Assembly (NCBI GenBank): GCA_963695705.1
Contig: CAVOHB010000001.1
Location: forward strand, 209,735 to 273,734
DNA: 64,000 nucleotides
Reading direction: 5' to 3'
Origin: JBKPNJ01 sp963695705
GTDB taxonomy: Bacteria > Actinomycetota > Actinomycetes > Propionibacteriales > Nocardioidaceae
Positions 25,829-33,541 of the stretch are shown here, in pieces. The position numbers were made by a program, and so were the translations under genes. Numbering within the stretch: position 1 is the first letter of the stretch; the number at the start of each line of letters is the position of its first letter. The notes beneath the pieces are model-generated. The model saw nothing but the letters and a program-made list of their open reading frames with translations. It did no database searches and was not told the origin of the DNA.

Positions 25829-25873
25829 CCGACACTTGTTTCACGCGATCCGACACTTGTCGCGCTCATCCGG
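25827..25873. repeat. 21-bp-spaced ATCCGACACTTGT repeats between panC and coaX
   Basis: Identical 13-mers ATCCGACACTTGT occur at 25827-25839 and 25848-25860, 21 bp apart, with a third partial ATCCGG at 25868. They fill the whole gap between panC and coaX and include the coaX start codon. Related copies occur at 44043-44120, 44531 and, inverted, 44638. Confidence 0.85.
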
Positions 25874-26726
25874 TCGGCCCGCCCTCGCCCAGGTCGACAG
25901 CGGCGTTGTCGATCAGCCGAGTCGCACCCACCCGTGCGGCCAGCAGCAGGCGGGCCTCGCCGGGCTGGGCAACGGTACGGAGCGCGGGATCTCTCACCTC
26001 CAGGTAGTCAAGCTCGACGCCGTCGGCCGCACTGAGCTCGGCAAGCGCGGCAGTACGCACGGCTTCGGGGCCGTGCGGTGCCGCGGCGGTCCCAGCCCGC
26101 AGCGCACGCGACAGGGCCCGGGCCCGTACGCGCTCCCCGTCGCTCAGATACCGGTTGCGGGACGAGAGAGCCAGGCCGTCGCGCTCTCGCACCGTGGGGA
26201 TCGCCACCACGTCGACGCCCATGTCGAGGTCACGCACCATGCTGCGTACCAACGCGAGCTGCTGGTAGTCCTTCTCTCCGAAGACAGCGAAATCGGGGCG
26301 CACGAGACCGAAGAGCTTCGCCACCACCGTGAGCACCCCGGAGAAGTGGCCAGGGCGGCTCGCGCCCTCGAGCTCCCGACCGAGCGGGCCGGGGTCGATC
26401 GTCACCTCCAGCGCGCCGTCGGGATAGACGACCGTGGTGTCGGGGACGAACACGACCGCGACCCCCTCGGCCGAGCAGACGTCGAGGTCGGCGGCCAGGT
26501 CGCGGGGGTACCGGCCGTAGTCCTCCATCGGCCCGAACTGCAATGGGTTGACGAATATCGACACCACCGTCGCGCGGGACCGGGCCCTCGTCTCGCGCAG
26601 CATCAGGGCATGTCCGGCGTGCAGGGCGCCCATCGTTGGAACGAGGCCGATCGGCTCGGGTCCGGGCCGGAATGTCTTCAGTGCCGCGTCGAGCTCGTCC
26701 CGCGTGGTGGCGACGACCGGGGTCAC
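25866..26726 (-). CDS. panC: Pantoate--beta-alanine ligase (pantothenate synthetase)
   Basis: Joins pantoate and beta-alanine with ATP to give pantothenate. 286 residues; the HIGH-like loop is VPTMGALHAGHALML, the KMSKS-like loop AVFGEKDYQQLALVR, and LALSSRNRYLS is the substrate motif. The ATG overlaps the TGA of the upstream DUF2520 gene (26723-26726). The partner gene panD for beta-alanine supply is not in this cluster. Confidence 0.95.
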   Translation of the reverse strand: MTPVVATTRDELDAALKTFRPGPEPIGLVPTMGALHAGHALMLRETRARSRATVVSIFVNPLQFGPMEDYGRYPRDLAADLDVCSAEGVAVVFVPDTTVVYPDGALEVTIDPGPLGRELEGASRPGHFSGVLTVVAKLFGLVRPDFAVFGEKDYQQLALVRSMVRDLDMGVDVVAIPTVRERDGLALSSRNRYLSDGERVRARALSRALRAGTAAAPHGPEAVRTAALAELSAADGVELDYLEVRDPALRTVAQPGEARLLLAARVGATRLIDNAAVDLGEGGPTG

Positions 26727-27601
26727 GCCGTGGATCCCAGCACCGCGTCGTTCAGGACGCCGATCAGTGCCGCGGCCCGAGCCGGGTCGAGCCGACCGTC
26801 CGCGACCGCGTGGTTGGCGGTCGCCCTGCCCATCGCGACGTACGTCTGGAGGGTTTCGCTCGAGATCTGGGCCAGTTCGGCGAGGTGCGCCCGGACTGTT
26901 TGGATGTCGCCGCGCACGATGGGACCGGTCAGCGCCGCGTCGCCGTAGCTGAGCGCGTTCTCCAACGCGGCGGCGAGCAGCGGCCGCAGCGTCGCGGCGG
27001 GATCCTTGGCCCCGGTCACTCGGAGCAGCTCCATCGCCTGCGTCACCAGCGTCACGATGTAGTTGGCACCGTGCGCCAGCGCGGCGTGATAGAGCGTGCG
27101 ATCCGCCTCGTCGATCCAGGCCGTCTCGCCCCTCAGATCAGTGACCAGCTGGTCGACGAACGGCCGGAGGCTGGGGTGGGCCGTTACGCCATAGACGACG
27201 CCCTGCAGATGGTCCAGGTCGATGTCGGTACCCGTGAACGTCATCGCGGGATGCATCGCGATGACGTGGGCGCCGCGCTCGGCGGCTGGATCCAGGATCG
27301 TGGTCCCGTGTCGTCCGCTGGTGTGCACGACGTATTGCCCACGGCGGATGACGCCGGAGGCTGAGAGCATGCGCACGACGTTGTCCAGCGAGTCATCGGG
27401 AACCGTCAGCAGCAGTAGGTCGGCGGCGCGAGCCACGCTCGACGGCTTGACCACCGGTACGCCCGGCAGCAGGGTCTCGATCCGGATGCGCGAGGCGTCG
27501 GACTCACCGGCGACCGCCACGATCTCGTGTCCGCTCTCACGCAGCGCCGCGGCGAGGACAGCGCCGACACGGCCGGCCCCGATCACCCCGATGCGGGTCA
27601 T
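26723..27601 (-). CDS. Rossmann-like and DUF2520 domain protein
   Basis: 292 residues from the ATG at 27599-27601 (MTRIGVIGAGRVGAVLAAAL). The Rossmann N-terminus and the DUF2520 C-terminus (YHAALAHGANYIVTLVTQAM) match the conserved actinobacterial protein always placed before panC (Rv3603c). It resembles ketopantoate reductase-type folds but its reaction is not established; a role in pantothenate metabolism is inferred from linkage and from the 4-bp overlap with panC. Confidence 0.88.
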   Translation of the reverse strand: MTRIGVIGAGRVGAVLAAALRESGHEIVAVAGESDASRIRIETLLPGVPVVKPSSVARAADLLLLTVPDDSLDNVVRMLSASGVIRRGQYVVHTSGRHGTTILDPAAERGAHVIAMHPAMTFTGTDIDLDHLQGVVYGVTAHPSLRPFVDQLVTDLRGETAWIDEADRTLYHAALAHGANYIVTLVTQAMELLRVTGAKDPAATLRPLLAAALENALSYGDAALTGPIVRGDIQTVRAHLAELAQISSETLQTYVAMGRATANHAVADGRLDPARAAALIGVLNDAVLGSTA

Positions 27602-27817
27602 CTTCTTCGCCTTTCGTTCCAGTCCCAGCAATGGGTACCGGACGTCTCTGGCTTCGTGCGCAGGGTCGCGCTGGTGGATCTGTTACTCGACCGAATTCTC
27701 GGGCTTGCTACAGCCTATCTAGTGCAACGCCGTCCCGTGGGTGAGTTGTTCCGAATCCTCGGGCCCTTGCTCGAACGACCAATGCCGGCCCCAATCGACC
27801 AACTGCGACGCGGTGGT

Positions 27818-28156
27818 CTACTCGGCGGTACGTCCGTCTCGCTGTGCAGCTTCGAACTGGTCACGCACCTGCTTGGGGATCCGCCCGCGTGCGGCGACCT
27901 CGATCCCCGCGCTGCGGGCCCAGGCGCGGATCGTCGTCTGCGCCGCCTCGACCTTGATGCGTCGCATGACTTTTCCGTCGCTGGTCATGCGCCGTCCGGC
28001 CGCGATGTAGGGGCGGAGGAGGGCCCGCAGGTCGTCGGCCTCGCTCTGGGTGAGGTCGATCTCGTAGGTGCGGTCATCGACTTGCAGCCGCACCGTCTCC
28101 TGTGCGGCCTCGCCTGAGACGTCACTCATCACGGTGACGATGCTTCGGCGTGCCAT
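27818..28156 (-). CDS. Lsr2-family nucleoid protein (copy 2)
   Basis: 112 residues from an ATG at 28154-28156 with a perfect TAGGAGG ribosome site. VRLQVDDRTYEIDLTQSEADDLRALLRPY is the dimerisation domain, and EVAARGRIPKQVRDQFEAA the DNA-binding domain with RGR. The N-terminal signature of canonical Lsr2 (KVTVTLVDDLDG) is replaced by IVTVMSDVSGEAAQETV. The central linker is very basic (RRMTSDGKVMRRIKVE). Several actinomycetes carry two Lsr2 proteins. It sits alone between the DUF2520 gene and the PH-domain pair. Confidence 0.92.
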   Translation of the reverse strand: MARRSIVTVMSDVSGEAAQETVRLQVDDRTYEIDLTQSEADDLRALLRPYIAAGRRMTSDGKVMRRIKVEAAQTTIRAWARSAGIEVAARGRIPKQVRDQFEAAQRDGRTAE

Positions 28157-28294
28157 TGACCCTCCTAAGGGCTGATTCGGCATCATCCTCGGGATCCGGC
28201 AGCGCCAAAGGTCGCCTAGGGCACCAGTGTGCACAACGTACACGACCGCGGACCGTTCCGCCTATCACGGGATCGGGAGAATCAGCGTATCCGG

Positions 28295-29608
28295 TCAGCC
28301 GCGCACCGGCTTGGCCGACACGCTCGCCCGGGCCGACCGCGCCCGTTCGAGCTGGCCGGACATGATCCGACGGGCCTCGCCGACATCACGGTGCAGTGCG
28401 GTCGCCTGCACCGGACCCGGGGGACTGTCGATGTGTACGGTCGCGAGCCGCAGCCGGCGCTGCCAGGGGCCCTGCCGGATACGGACCGACTGGGTCTTGC
28501 CGTGCGGCACGACCGACCAGACCCGCGTCAGCCAGCCCGCGGATGTCATCATCGCGCGTTCACCCGTACCGGCCTGGAGTGTCCACCAGCCGACCGGCCG
28601 CGCCCACCTGGCCCGCCGCGGGACAGGCCCGAGCCTGATCCCGGGAACGTCGACCCCGGGCAGCACCTGTGCGATCACCTCGTCTGCGACCTCACGTCCA
28701 CCGACCGGCAGCAGTGTCGATGTGAGCGTGCCCCTGGTGCTGCGGCCGCCGCCGTAGCCCGCGACGTCGACCTGCAACCTCACCCAGTCGAGCCGTCGCC
28801 ACAGGATCGGCTGCCGGATCGAAACGGCCTGGACGCGCTCGGCCGGCACCGTCTGCGAGCTCAGGTCGAAGAGTCCGCGGCGGATCCGCAGGACGTGCTC
28901 GGTGGCGGTGACGGAGAAGCCGTACTCCTGCGCGAACTGCTTGGTGAACCCGGTGGCGAAGGTCAGCGCGGCCGGCAGCACCAGGGTGAGCGCCCACCAG
29001 GCCCCCGTGCCGATCACCGCGACGGCGAGCAGGGCCGTGGCCAGCAGGACGATGATCCAACGGGTGGTCAGGAGCATGGCCGCGAGCAGTTGACCCGGAC
29101 CGACCGTCACGATGGGGACGTCGCCCGGCTGCTCGCGGTCGGCCCCGCCGGCCGGCTGCGACTTCGCGGCCGACAGTGACAGCAATAGCTCGCGTAGCCG
29201 CCCGGCCTCGTCGAGGCGGAGGAACGCCAACGGGGCCTCTGCCTTCGAGCCGCCGGCGACCTCCAGCTTGAGCTCGGCGAGCGAGAAGATCCTGGCCAGC
29301 AGAGGTTGGGCGACGTCCACTGCTTGTAGCCGCTCGATCCGGATCCGGCGGGAGCGCCGGACGAGGATGCCCGAGTCGATCCGCAGCTCGTCCCTGTCGA
29401 TCCGGTAGCGGGTGAACCACCAGGAGCAGGCGCCGTACGCCAGGCCGAGACCCAGCGCCACGGCCACGGTGAGCAGCGGGACGGTCACCTCATGGTTCAC
29501 CACCAGCTGCTGCACGACGCCGACACCGACGGCGGCGACGAAGATGCCGCCTCGAAGCAGCGGGGACAGTGGATGCAGCCGTCTGCCGACCGGGGCTGGT
29601 CGAGTCAC
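28295..29608 (-). CDS. Bacterial PH-domain (YdbT-like) membrane protein
   Basis: 437 residues with paired transmembrane helices (LLRGGIFVAAVGVGVVQQLV; WIIVLLATALLAVAVIG) alternating with three bPH2 domains; RIRIERLQAVDVAQPLLARI and TVPAERVQAVSIRQPILWRR are two of the repeat cores. The GTG at 29606-29608 overlaps the TGA of the next gene (GTGA), so it is coupled to its smaller partner. YdbS/YdbT pairs affect envelope stress in Bacillus; function here is inferred. Confidence 0.85.
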   Translation of the reverse strand: MTRPAPVGRRLHPLSPLLRGGIFVAAVGVGVVQQLVVNHEVTVPLLTVAVALGLGLAYGACSWWFTRYRIDRDELRIDSGILVRRSRRIRIERLQAVDVAQPLLARIFSLAELKLEVAGGSKAEAPLAFLRLDEAGRLRELLLSLSAAKSQPAGGADREQPGDVPIVTVGPGQLLAAMLLTTRWIIVLLATALLAVAVIGTGAWWALTLVLPAALTFATGFTKQFAQEYGFSVTATEHVLRIRRGLFDLSSQTVPAERVQAVSIRQPILWRRLDWVRLQVDVAGYGGGRSTRGTLTSTLLPVGGREVADEVIAQVLPGVDVPGIRLGPVPRRARWARPVGWWTLQAGTGERAMMTSAGWLTRVWSVVPHGKTQSVRIRQGPWQRRLRLATVHIDSPPGPVQATALHRDVGEARRIMSGQLERARSARASVSAKPVRG

Positions 29609-30093
29609 AGACCCGCGGCCGTGCTCTCGCCCCGTTCGGTGAGCCGGTCGCGCAGCCGAGCCGCCTCCGCCGGCAGCAGACCGGGGATCCGGGCGCTGGT
29701 CGCGGGGTTGGCCGTGTGCAGGTGCACGTCGGCCAGCCCGAAGGCCCGGGACACCGGTCCCGCCGAGACGTCGACGTACTGCATCCGCCCGTACGGCACC
29801 GCCACCAGCCTGCGGAACATCACACCTGAGGTGACGTACAGGTCGTCGGCCCGCTCGGCGTACCCCCACGACCGCGCATTGCGGACGAGTAAGGGGCAGG
29901 CCACCGCGGCGGCGAGCACGGCGAGCCCGGCGACAGCCAGCAGCAGCGGGTCCGGGAGCGATGTCAGCAGTAGTACGCAGGCGCCGACGAGGACGAGTGC
30001 CGCCGGTACGACCGCAAGCAGGCAGCGCACGACGCGCAGCTTCGGGGAAACCCGCTGCCAGGACTCGCCGGGTGGCGCGAACAGTTCGTCCAT
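29605..30093 (-). CDS. PH-domain (YdbS-like) membrane protein
   Basis: 162 residues, two transmembrane helices near residues 23-45 and 50-70, then one bPH2 domain with the family core VPYGRMQYVDVSAGPVSRAF and GLADVHLHTA. The first gene of the coupled PH pair; its stop overlaps the start of the larger protein. It corresponds to the short partner in YdbS/YdbT modules. Confidence 0.87.
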   Translation of the reverse strand: MDELFAPPGESWQRVSPKLRVVRCLLAVVPAALVLVGACVLLLTSLPDPLLLAVAGLAVLAAAVACPLLVRNARSWGYAERADDLYVTSGVMFRRLVAVPYGRMQYVDVSAGPVSRAFGLADVHLHTANPATSARIPGLLPAEAARLRDRLTERGESTAAGL

Positions 30094-30187
30094 CTTGCGA
30101 GGCTACCCGCGAGACCGCCGCGCACCGGGCCTCGTCGTTATGTCATGCACCTCGAGGGTCCCGACCCTCCAACGCATGACGCAAGCG

Positions 30188-30673
30188 TCAGGGGGTCCGG
30201 CGGGAGTCCTCGTCCGGATCGCGCGGCACACGGCAGGCCCGCTCCAGCAGCAGGCCGCCGGCGCACACCAGCAGCGACGCACCGGCGGCGAACGCCGACC
30301 GCACCACCCGCTGGTGGGGTACGGCCACGTCCATCGAGTCGAGGAACTGCGCGCCGAACCCGAGGTAGGCACCGGCCACCAGCGCGCCGGCCAAAGCGCT
30401 GGCCTTGGCCAGCACGAGCAGGTTCACCGCCTTCTGCGGCTCGATGCGGTCATGCCGGCGGTGGATGGTGCGGTACGTGGTCCACGCCAGGCTCCCGAGA
30501 ACGGCGGCGATGAACACCAGTACCAGTACCGCGGACCAGCGCACCTGCGGCACCGTGGTGTTGATCCTCTGGAACAACGGTACGAGGAACCATCCGATCA
30601 CGAGTCCGCCGGCGGTGAGCCCGAACAGCGTTCCAGGACGCGTCGTGTGGACGCGGCCCGGCTCCTCGCTCAC
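30188..30673 (-). CDS. DUF3180 family membrane protein
   Basis: 161 residues with four hydrophobic segments (LFGLTAGGLVIGWFLVPL, AVLVLVFIAAVLGSLAW, LAKASALAGALVAGAYLGF, SAFAAGASLLVCAGGLLL). It is the conserved integral membrane protein that follows folK in actinobacteria (Rv3605c). The GTG at 30671-30673 overlaps the folK stop. Function unknown. Confidence 0.88.
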   Translation of the reverse strand: MSEEPGRVHTTRPGTLFGLTAGGLVIGWFLVPLFQRINTTVPQVRWSAVLVLVFIAAVLGSLAWTTYRTIHRRHDRIEPQKAVNLLVLAKASALAGALVAGAYLGFGAQFLDSMDVAVPHQRVVRSAFAAGASLLVCAGGLLLERACRVPRDPDEDSRRTP

Positions 30674-31239
30674 TGCAGGTCGAGCTCGAGATCGGCCCGC
30701 AGGCGCACGGCTTCCTCGTCCAGCTTCGCCAAGAGCTCTTCGACCCGGCCGGTGCCCGGGATCTCCGCGTCGGGGTCCACGTCGAGCCACGGACGCAGTA
30801 CGAAGGCGCGCTGGCTGGCCCGCGGATGCGGCAGGACCAGGTCTTCGGTCTCACTCACCCGGTCACCGAGCACGATCATGTCGACGTCGAGGGTGCGTGG
30901 CGCGTTGAGCTCACCGTTTCGCTCCCGGCCGAACGCGTCCTCGATGGCCTGAGCTCGATCCAGGAGCGTGCTGGCCGACAGCGTCGTGTCCCCGATGACG
31001 ATCGCGTTCAGGAAGTCCGGGGAATGCGGGGGCGCGTCGACCGGTGTCGTCTCGTACACCGGCGAGACTGCGACCATGAAGAAGTCCGGTGTGTCCGCGA
31101 GAGAGCTCAACGCGCCCTGCAGGCTGGTGAACCGGTCGCCGAGGTTGCTTCCCAGCGACAGCACCGCCCGGCGGATCGGGCGCATCTGGCCGCTCAGGGT
31201 GTCGGTGTCGACCATGTGCGGATTGGGACTCTCAGTCAC
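30670..31239 (-). CDS. folK: 2-amino-4-hydroxy-6-hydroxymethyldihydropteridine pyrophosphokinase
   Basis: Pyrophosphorylates the pterin before dihydropteroate synthase. 189 residues from a GTG at 31237-31239 that overlaps the folB stop. Family blocks RAVLSLGSNLGDRFTSL, VSPVYETTPVD, LNAIVIG and NAPRTLDVDMIVLGD followed by LPHPRASQRAFVLRP are complete. An ATG eight codons further in (MVDTDT) is an alternative start. Confidence 0.95.
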   Translation of the reverse strand: MTESPNPHMVDTDTLSGQMRPIRRAVLSLGSNLGDRFTSLQGALSSLADTPDFFMVAVSPVYETTPVDAPPHSPDFLNAIVIGDTTLSASTLLDRAQAIEDAFGRERNGELNAPRTLDVDMIVLGDRVSETEDLVLPHPRASQRAFVLRPWLDVDPDAEIPGTGRVEELLAKLDEEAVRLRADLELDLQ

Positions 31240-31616
31240 GCTCGGCTCCGGTGAATGGTGAGGGCGACGTCCTCGAACGCCACGTCGATCGGTGCATCGG
31301 GCTTGTGGACGGTCACCTCGACCCACTGCACCAGCTGTTCGCTCAGGCACAGGTCGGCGATCCGCTGCGCGAGCGTCTCGATGAGGTCGACCGGGTCGGA
31401 TTCGACGGCCGTCTTCACCCGCTCGGCGACCACACCGTAGTGGACGGTACGCGTCAGGTCGTCTCGGCTCGATGCCGCCCGGGTGTCGACTCCGAGCATC
31501 ACGTCGACGACGAACTCCTGCCCGTCGCGTCGCTCGGACTCGAAGACGCCATGCCGGCCGAAGCCCCGGATCCCACGGACGGTGAGACGGTCGGTCGACT
31601 GCTGCCCGTCGGTCAT
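31236..31616 (-). CDS. folB: Dihydroneopterin aldolase
   Basis: 126 residues. The N-terminal LTVRGIRGFGRHGVFESERR with GQEFVVDVMLGVD holds the catalytic Tyr/His-region signature of FolB, and the conserved Lys and Glu are in VEVTVHKPDAPIDVAFEDV. Cleaves dihydroneopterin to the hydroxymethylpterin used by FolK. It follows the NTF2-like gene by 4 bp and overlaps folK by 4 bp. Confidence 0.95.
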   Translation of the reverse strand: MTDGQQSTDRLTVRGIRGFGRHGVFESERRDGQEFVVDVMLGVDTRAASSRDDLTRTVHYGVVAERVKTAVESDPVDLIETLAQRIADLCLSEQLVQWVEVTVHKPDAPIDVAFEDVALTIHRSRA

Positions 31617-31620
31617 CTGT

Positions 31621-32052
31621 TCAGCCTTCCGGTGCCGGTCCGTCCACCGGTGACAGTACCGGTGAGGCGTGATGGATCCACAATCGCCAGCCCAGCGCCG
31701 TCAGCCGGAAGATGTTGGTGGCGACCGCCTTCCCACCGGCGAACGCCTCGGCCGGCGTCTCGTCGCCCGCCGCGAGCACGTTCTCGCTGCACGTCACCGC
31801 CGCCACGTCCCCGCGAACACTGACGGCGACGTCGGTGAGGATGAACTGGATGTACGGCGTGTTCGCCATCACCACCGCCCACGAGCGGTGCAATGCGGCG
31901 GCTCCGCGCACCGGTCTCCAGCCGGGGTGCACGCAGATCACATCGTCGCCGTCGTCCCAGACCGACCGCATCCCGTCGAGATCGCCGGACTCGAACGCGG
32001 CATAGAACGCAGCATTGACGCCAAGGACGTCGGCCTCGGAATCGTCGCTCAA
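31621..32052 (-). CDS. NTF2/SnoaL-like protein inside the folate operon
   Basis: 143 residues of cone-shaped NTF2 fold (LGVNAAFYAAFESGDLDGMRSVWDD; CVHPGWRPVRGAAALHRSWA; WRLWIHHASPV). I chose the TTG at 32050-32052, which forms a TTGA overlap with the folP stop. Related genes sit at the same spot in several soil actinobacteria. Whether it acts on a folate intermediate or is a passenger is unknown; coupling on both sides argues for co-expression. Confidence 0.8.
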   Translation of the reverse strand: MSDDSEADVLGVNAAFYAAFESGDLDGMRSVWDDGDDVICVHPGWRPVRGAAALHRSWAVVMANTPYIQFILTDVAVSVRGDVAAVTCSENVLAAGDETPAEAFAGGKAVATNIFRLTALGWRLWIHHASPVLSPVDGPAPEG

Positions 32053-32915
32053 CGGGCGCGATCCGTCATCCTGGCCGCCACCGCAAGCGCGTCCATGGTC
32101 GGGCGCACGTCGTGCACGCGGACGCACCAGACCCTCTGCAGGTACGCGAACACCGAGACCGCGGCGGTGGCGACGTCACGTCCCTCGGGGGCACGAGGCT
32201 CCCCGGAGACGGGATCGGCGAGCAGCAGGCCGAGGAAGCGCTTGCGGGAAGCCGCGACCAGGAGAGGGCAGCCGAACTCGTCCAGTTCCTCCAGGTGGTT
32301 CAGCAGCGTCCAGTTGTGCTCGGCGTCCTTGGCGAAGCCGAGCCCCGGGTCGAGGATGAGCCGCCCCTCGGTGATCCCCGCCGCCCGCGCTGCCTCGACC
32401 CGCGGTCGGAGCTCGGCGACGACATCGGCGACGACATCGCCATAGCGGGTGCGCTGCTCCATCACCGTGGAGTGCCCGCGCCAGTGCATGCAGATGTAGG
32501 CGACGTGCGCGTCGGCCGCCAACCGGAGCATCGCGTCGTCGGCCAGCCCACCGGAGACGTCGTTGATGATCCTGGCGCCCGCAGCCACCGCCTGCTCGGC
32601 AACCTCGGCGCGCATGGTGTCCACCGACACGATCGCGCCGGCCGCGCAGAGGTCCCTGACCACGGGGATCACCCGGCGGAGCTCCTCCTGCAGCGGGGGA
32701 CGCTCGGCGCCCGGTCTCGTCGATTCGCCGCCGACGTCGAGAATGTCGGCGCCTTCGGCGATCAGGTCCAGGCCGTGCGCCACCGCCTTGGCGGGCTCGA
32801 ACCAGGACCCGCCGTCGGAGAAGGAGTCCGGGGTCACGTTGACGACACCCATGACCAGCGGGTGGTCGGGCTTCGGCAGCCCGGTGACATACCGGCTCGG
32901 TCGTCCAGTCATCAC
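32049..32915 (-). CDS. folP: Dihydropteroate synthase
   Basis: Condenses pterin pyrophosphate with p-aminobenzoate; the sulfonamide target. 288 residues with VMGVVNVTPDSFSDGG, DILDVGGESTRPGAER, ARIINDVSGG and ILDPGLGFAK in family order. Two ATG codons at 32915 and 32912 are possible starts. It is 7 bp after folE and coupled to the NTF2-like gene. Confidence 0.96.
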   Translation of the reverse strand: MMTGRPSRYVTGLPKPDHPLVMGVVNVTPDSFSDGGSWFEPAKAVAHGLDLIAEGADILDVGGESTRPGAERPPLQEELRRVIPVVRDLCAAGAIVSVDTMRAEVAEQAVAAGARIINDVSGGLADDAMLRLAADAHVAYICMHWRGHSTVMEQRTRYGDVVADVVAELRPRVEAARAAGITEGRLILDPGLGFAKDAEHNWTLLNHLEELDEFGCPLLVAASRKRFLGLLLADPVSGEPRAPEGRDVATAAVSVFAYLQRVWCVRVHDVRPTMDALAVAARMTDRAR

Positions 32916-32922
32916 GCAGTCA

Positions 32923-33537
32923 TCAGCGCAGAATCAGGCTCATCGCCTCGGCCCTGGTGGCCGGCTCCCGCAGCTGGCCACGGACCGCGCTCGTGACGGT
33001 CTTGGCGCCGGCCTTGCGGACGCCTCGCATCGTCATGCACAGATGCTCGCACTCGATGACGACGATGACACCCCGTGGATGCAGGATCCTGACCAGGGAG
33101 TCCGCGACCTGGGTGGTGAGGCGTTCCTGCACCTGTGGCCGCCGGGCGAACACGTCGACCAGCCTGGCCAGCTTGGACAGCCCGGTGATCCGGCCGTCGG
33201 CGCTCGGGATGTAGCCGACATGCGCGACGCCGGTGAACGGAACCAGGTGGTGCTCGCAGAGCGACAGCACCTCGATGTCCTTGACCAGCACCATCTCATC
33301 GTGGCCGAGGTCGAACGTCGTCGTCAGCACCTCCTCGGCATGCATCCGCAGTCCGATCGTCATCTCCGCGTACGCTGCGGCGACCCGGCGGGGGGTCTCA
33401 CGCAGCCCCTCACGCTCTGGGTCCTCGCCGATGGCGATGAGCAGCTCGCGGACGGCTGACGCCGCACGCTCGTGGTCGAACGGCGCGATCCTGCGGTCGG
33501 AGTCCAGGCTGATCGGATCGACCGAGCGCCGGGGCAC
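32923..33537 (-). CDS. folE: GTP cyclohydrolase I
   Basis: First folate step, GTP to dihydroneopterin triphosphate. 204 residues. The zinc ligands are in SLCEHHLVPFTGVAHVGYIP and in ECEHLCMTMRGVRKAGA, both complete. The GTG start (33535-33537) is 5 bp past the ftsH stop, keeping the conserved ftsH-folE order. Confidence 0.96.
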   Translation of the reverse strand: MPRRSVDPISLDSDRRIAPFDHERAASAVRELLIAIGEDPEREGLRETPRRVAAAYAEMTIGLRMHAEEVLTTTFDLGHDEMVLVKDIEVLSLCEHHLVPFTGVAHVGYIPSADGRITGLSKLARLVDVFARRPQVQERLTTQVADSLVRILHPRGVIVVIECEHLCMTMRGVRKAGAKTVTSAVRGQLREPATRAEAMSLILR

Positions 33538-33541
33538 GCGA

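Noticed and set aside
23394..25856. LysS fused to an extra 300-residue N-terminal domain
   Set aside because: The upstream part overlaps coaX in another frame and has no similarity to any domain; a normal LysS start exists at 24944.
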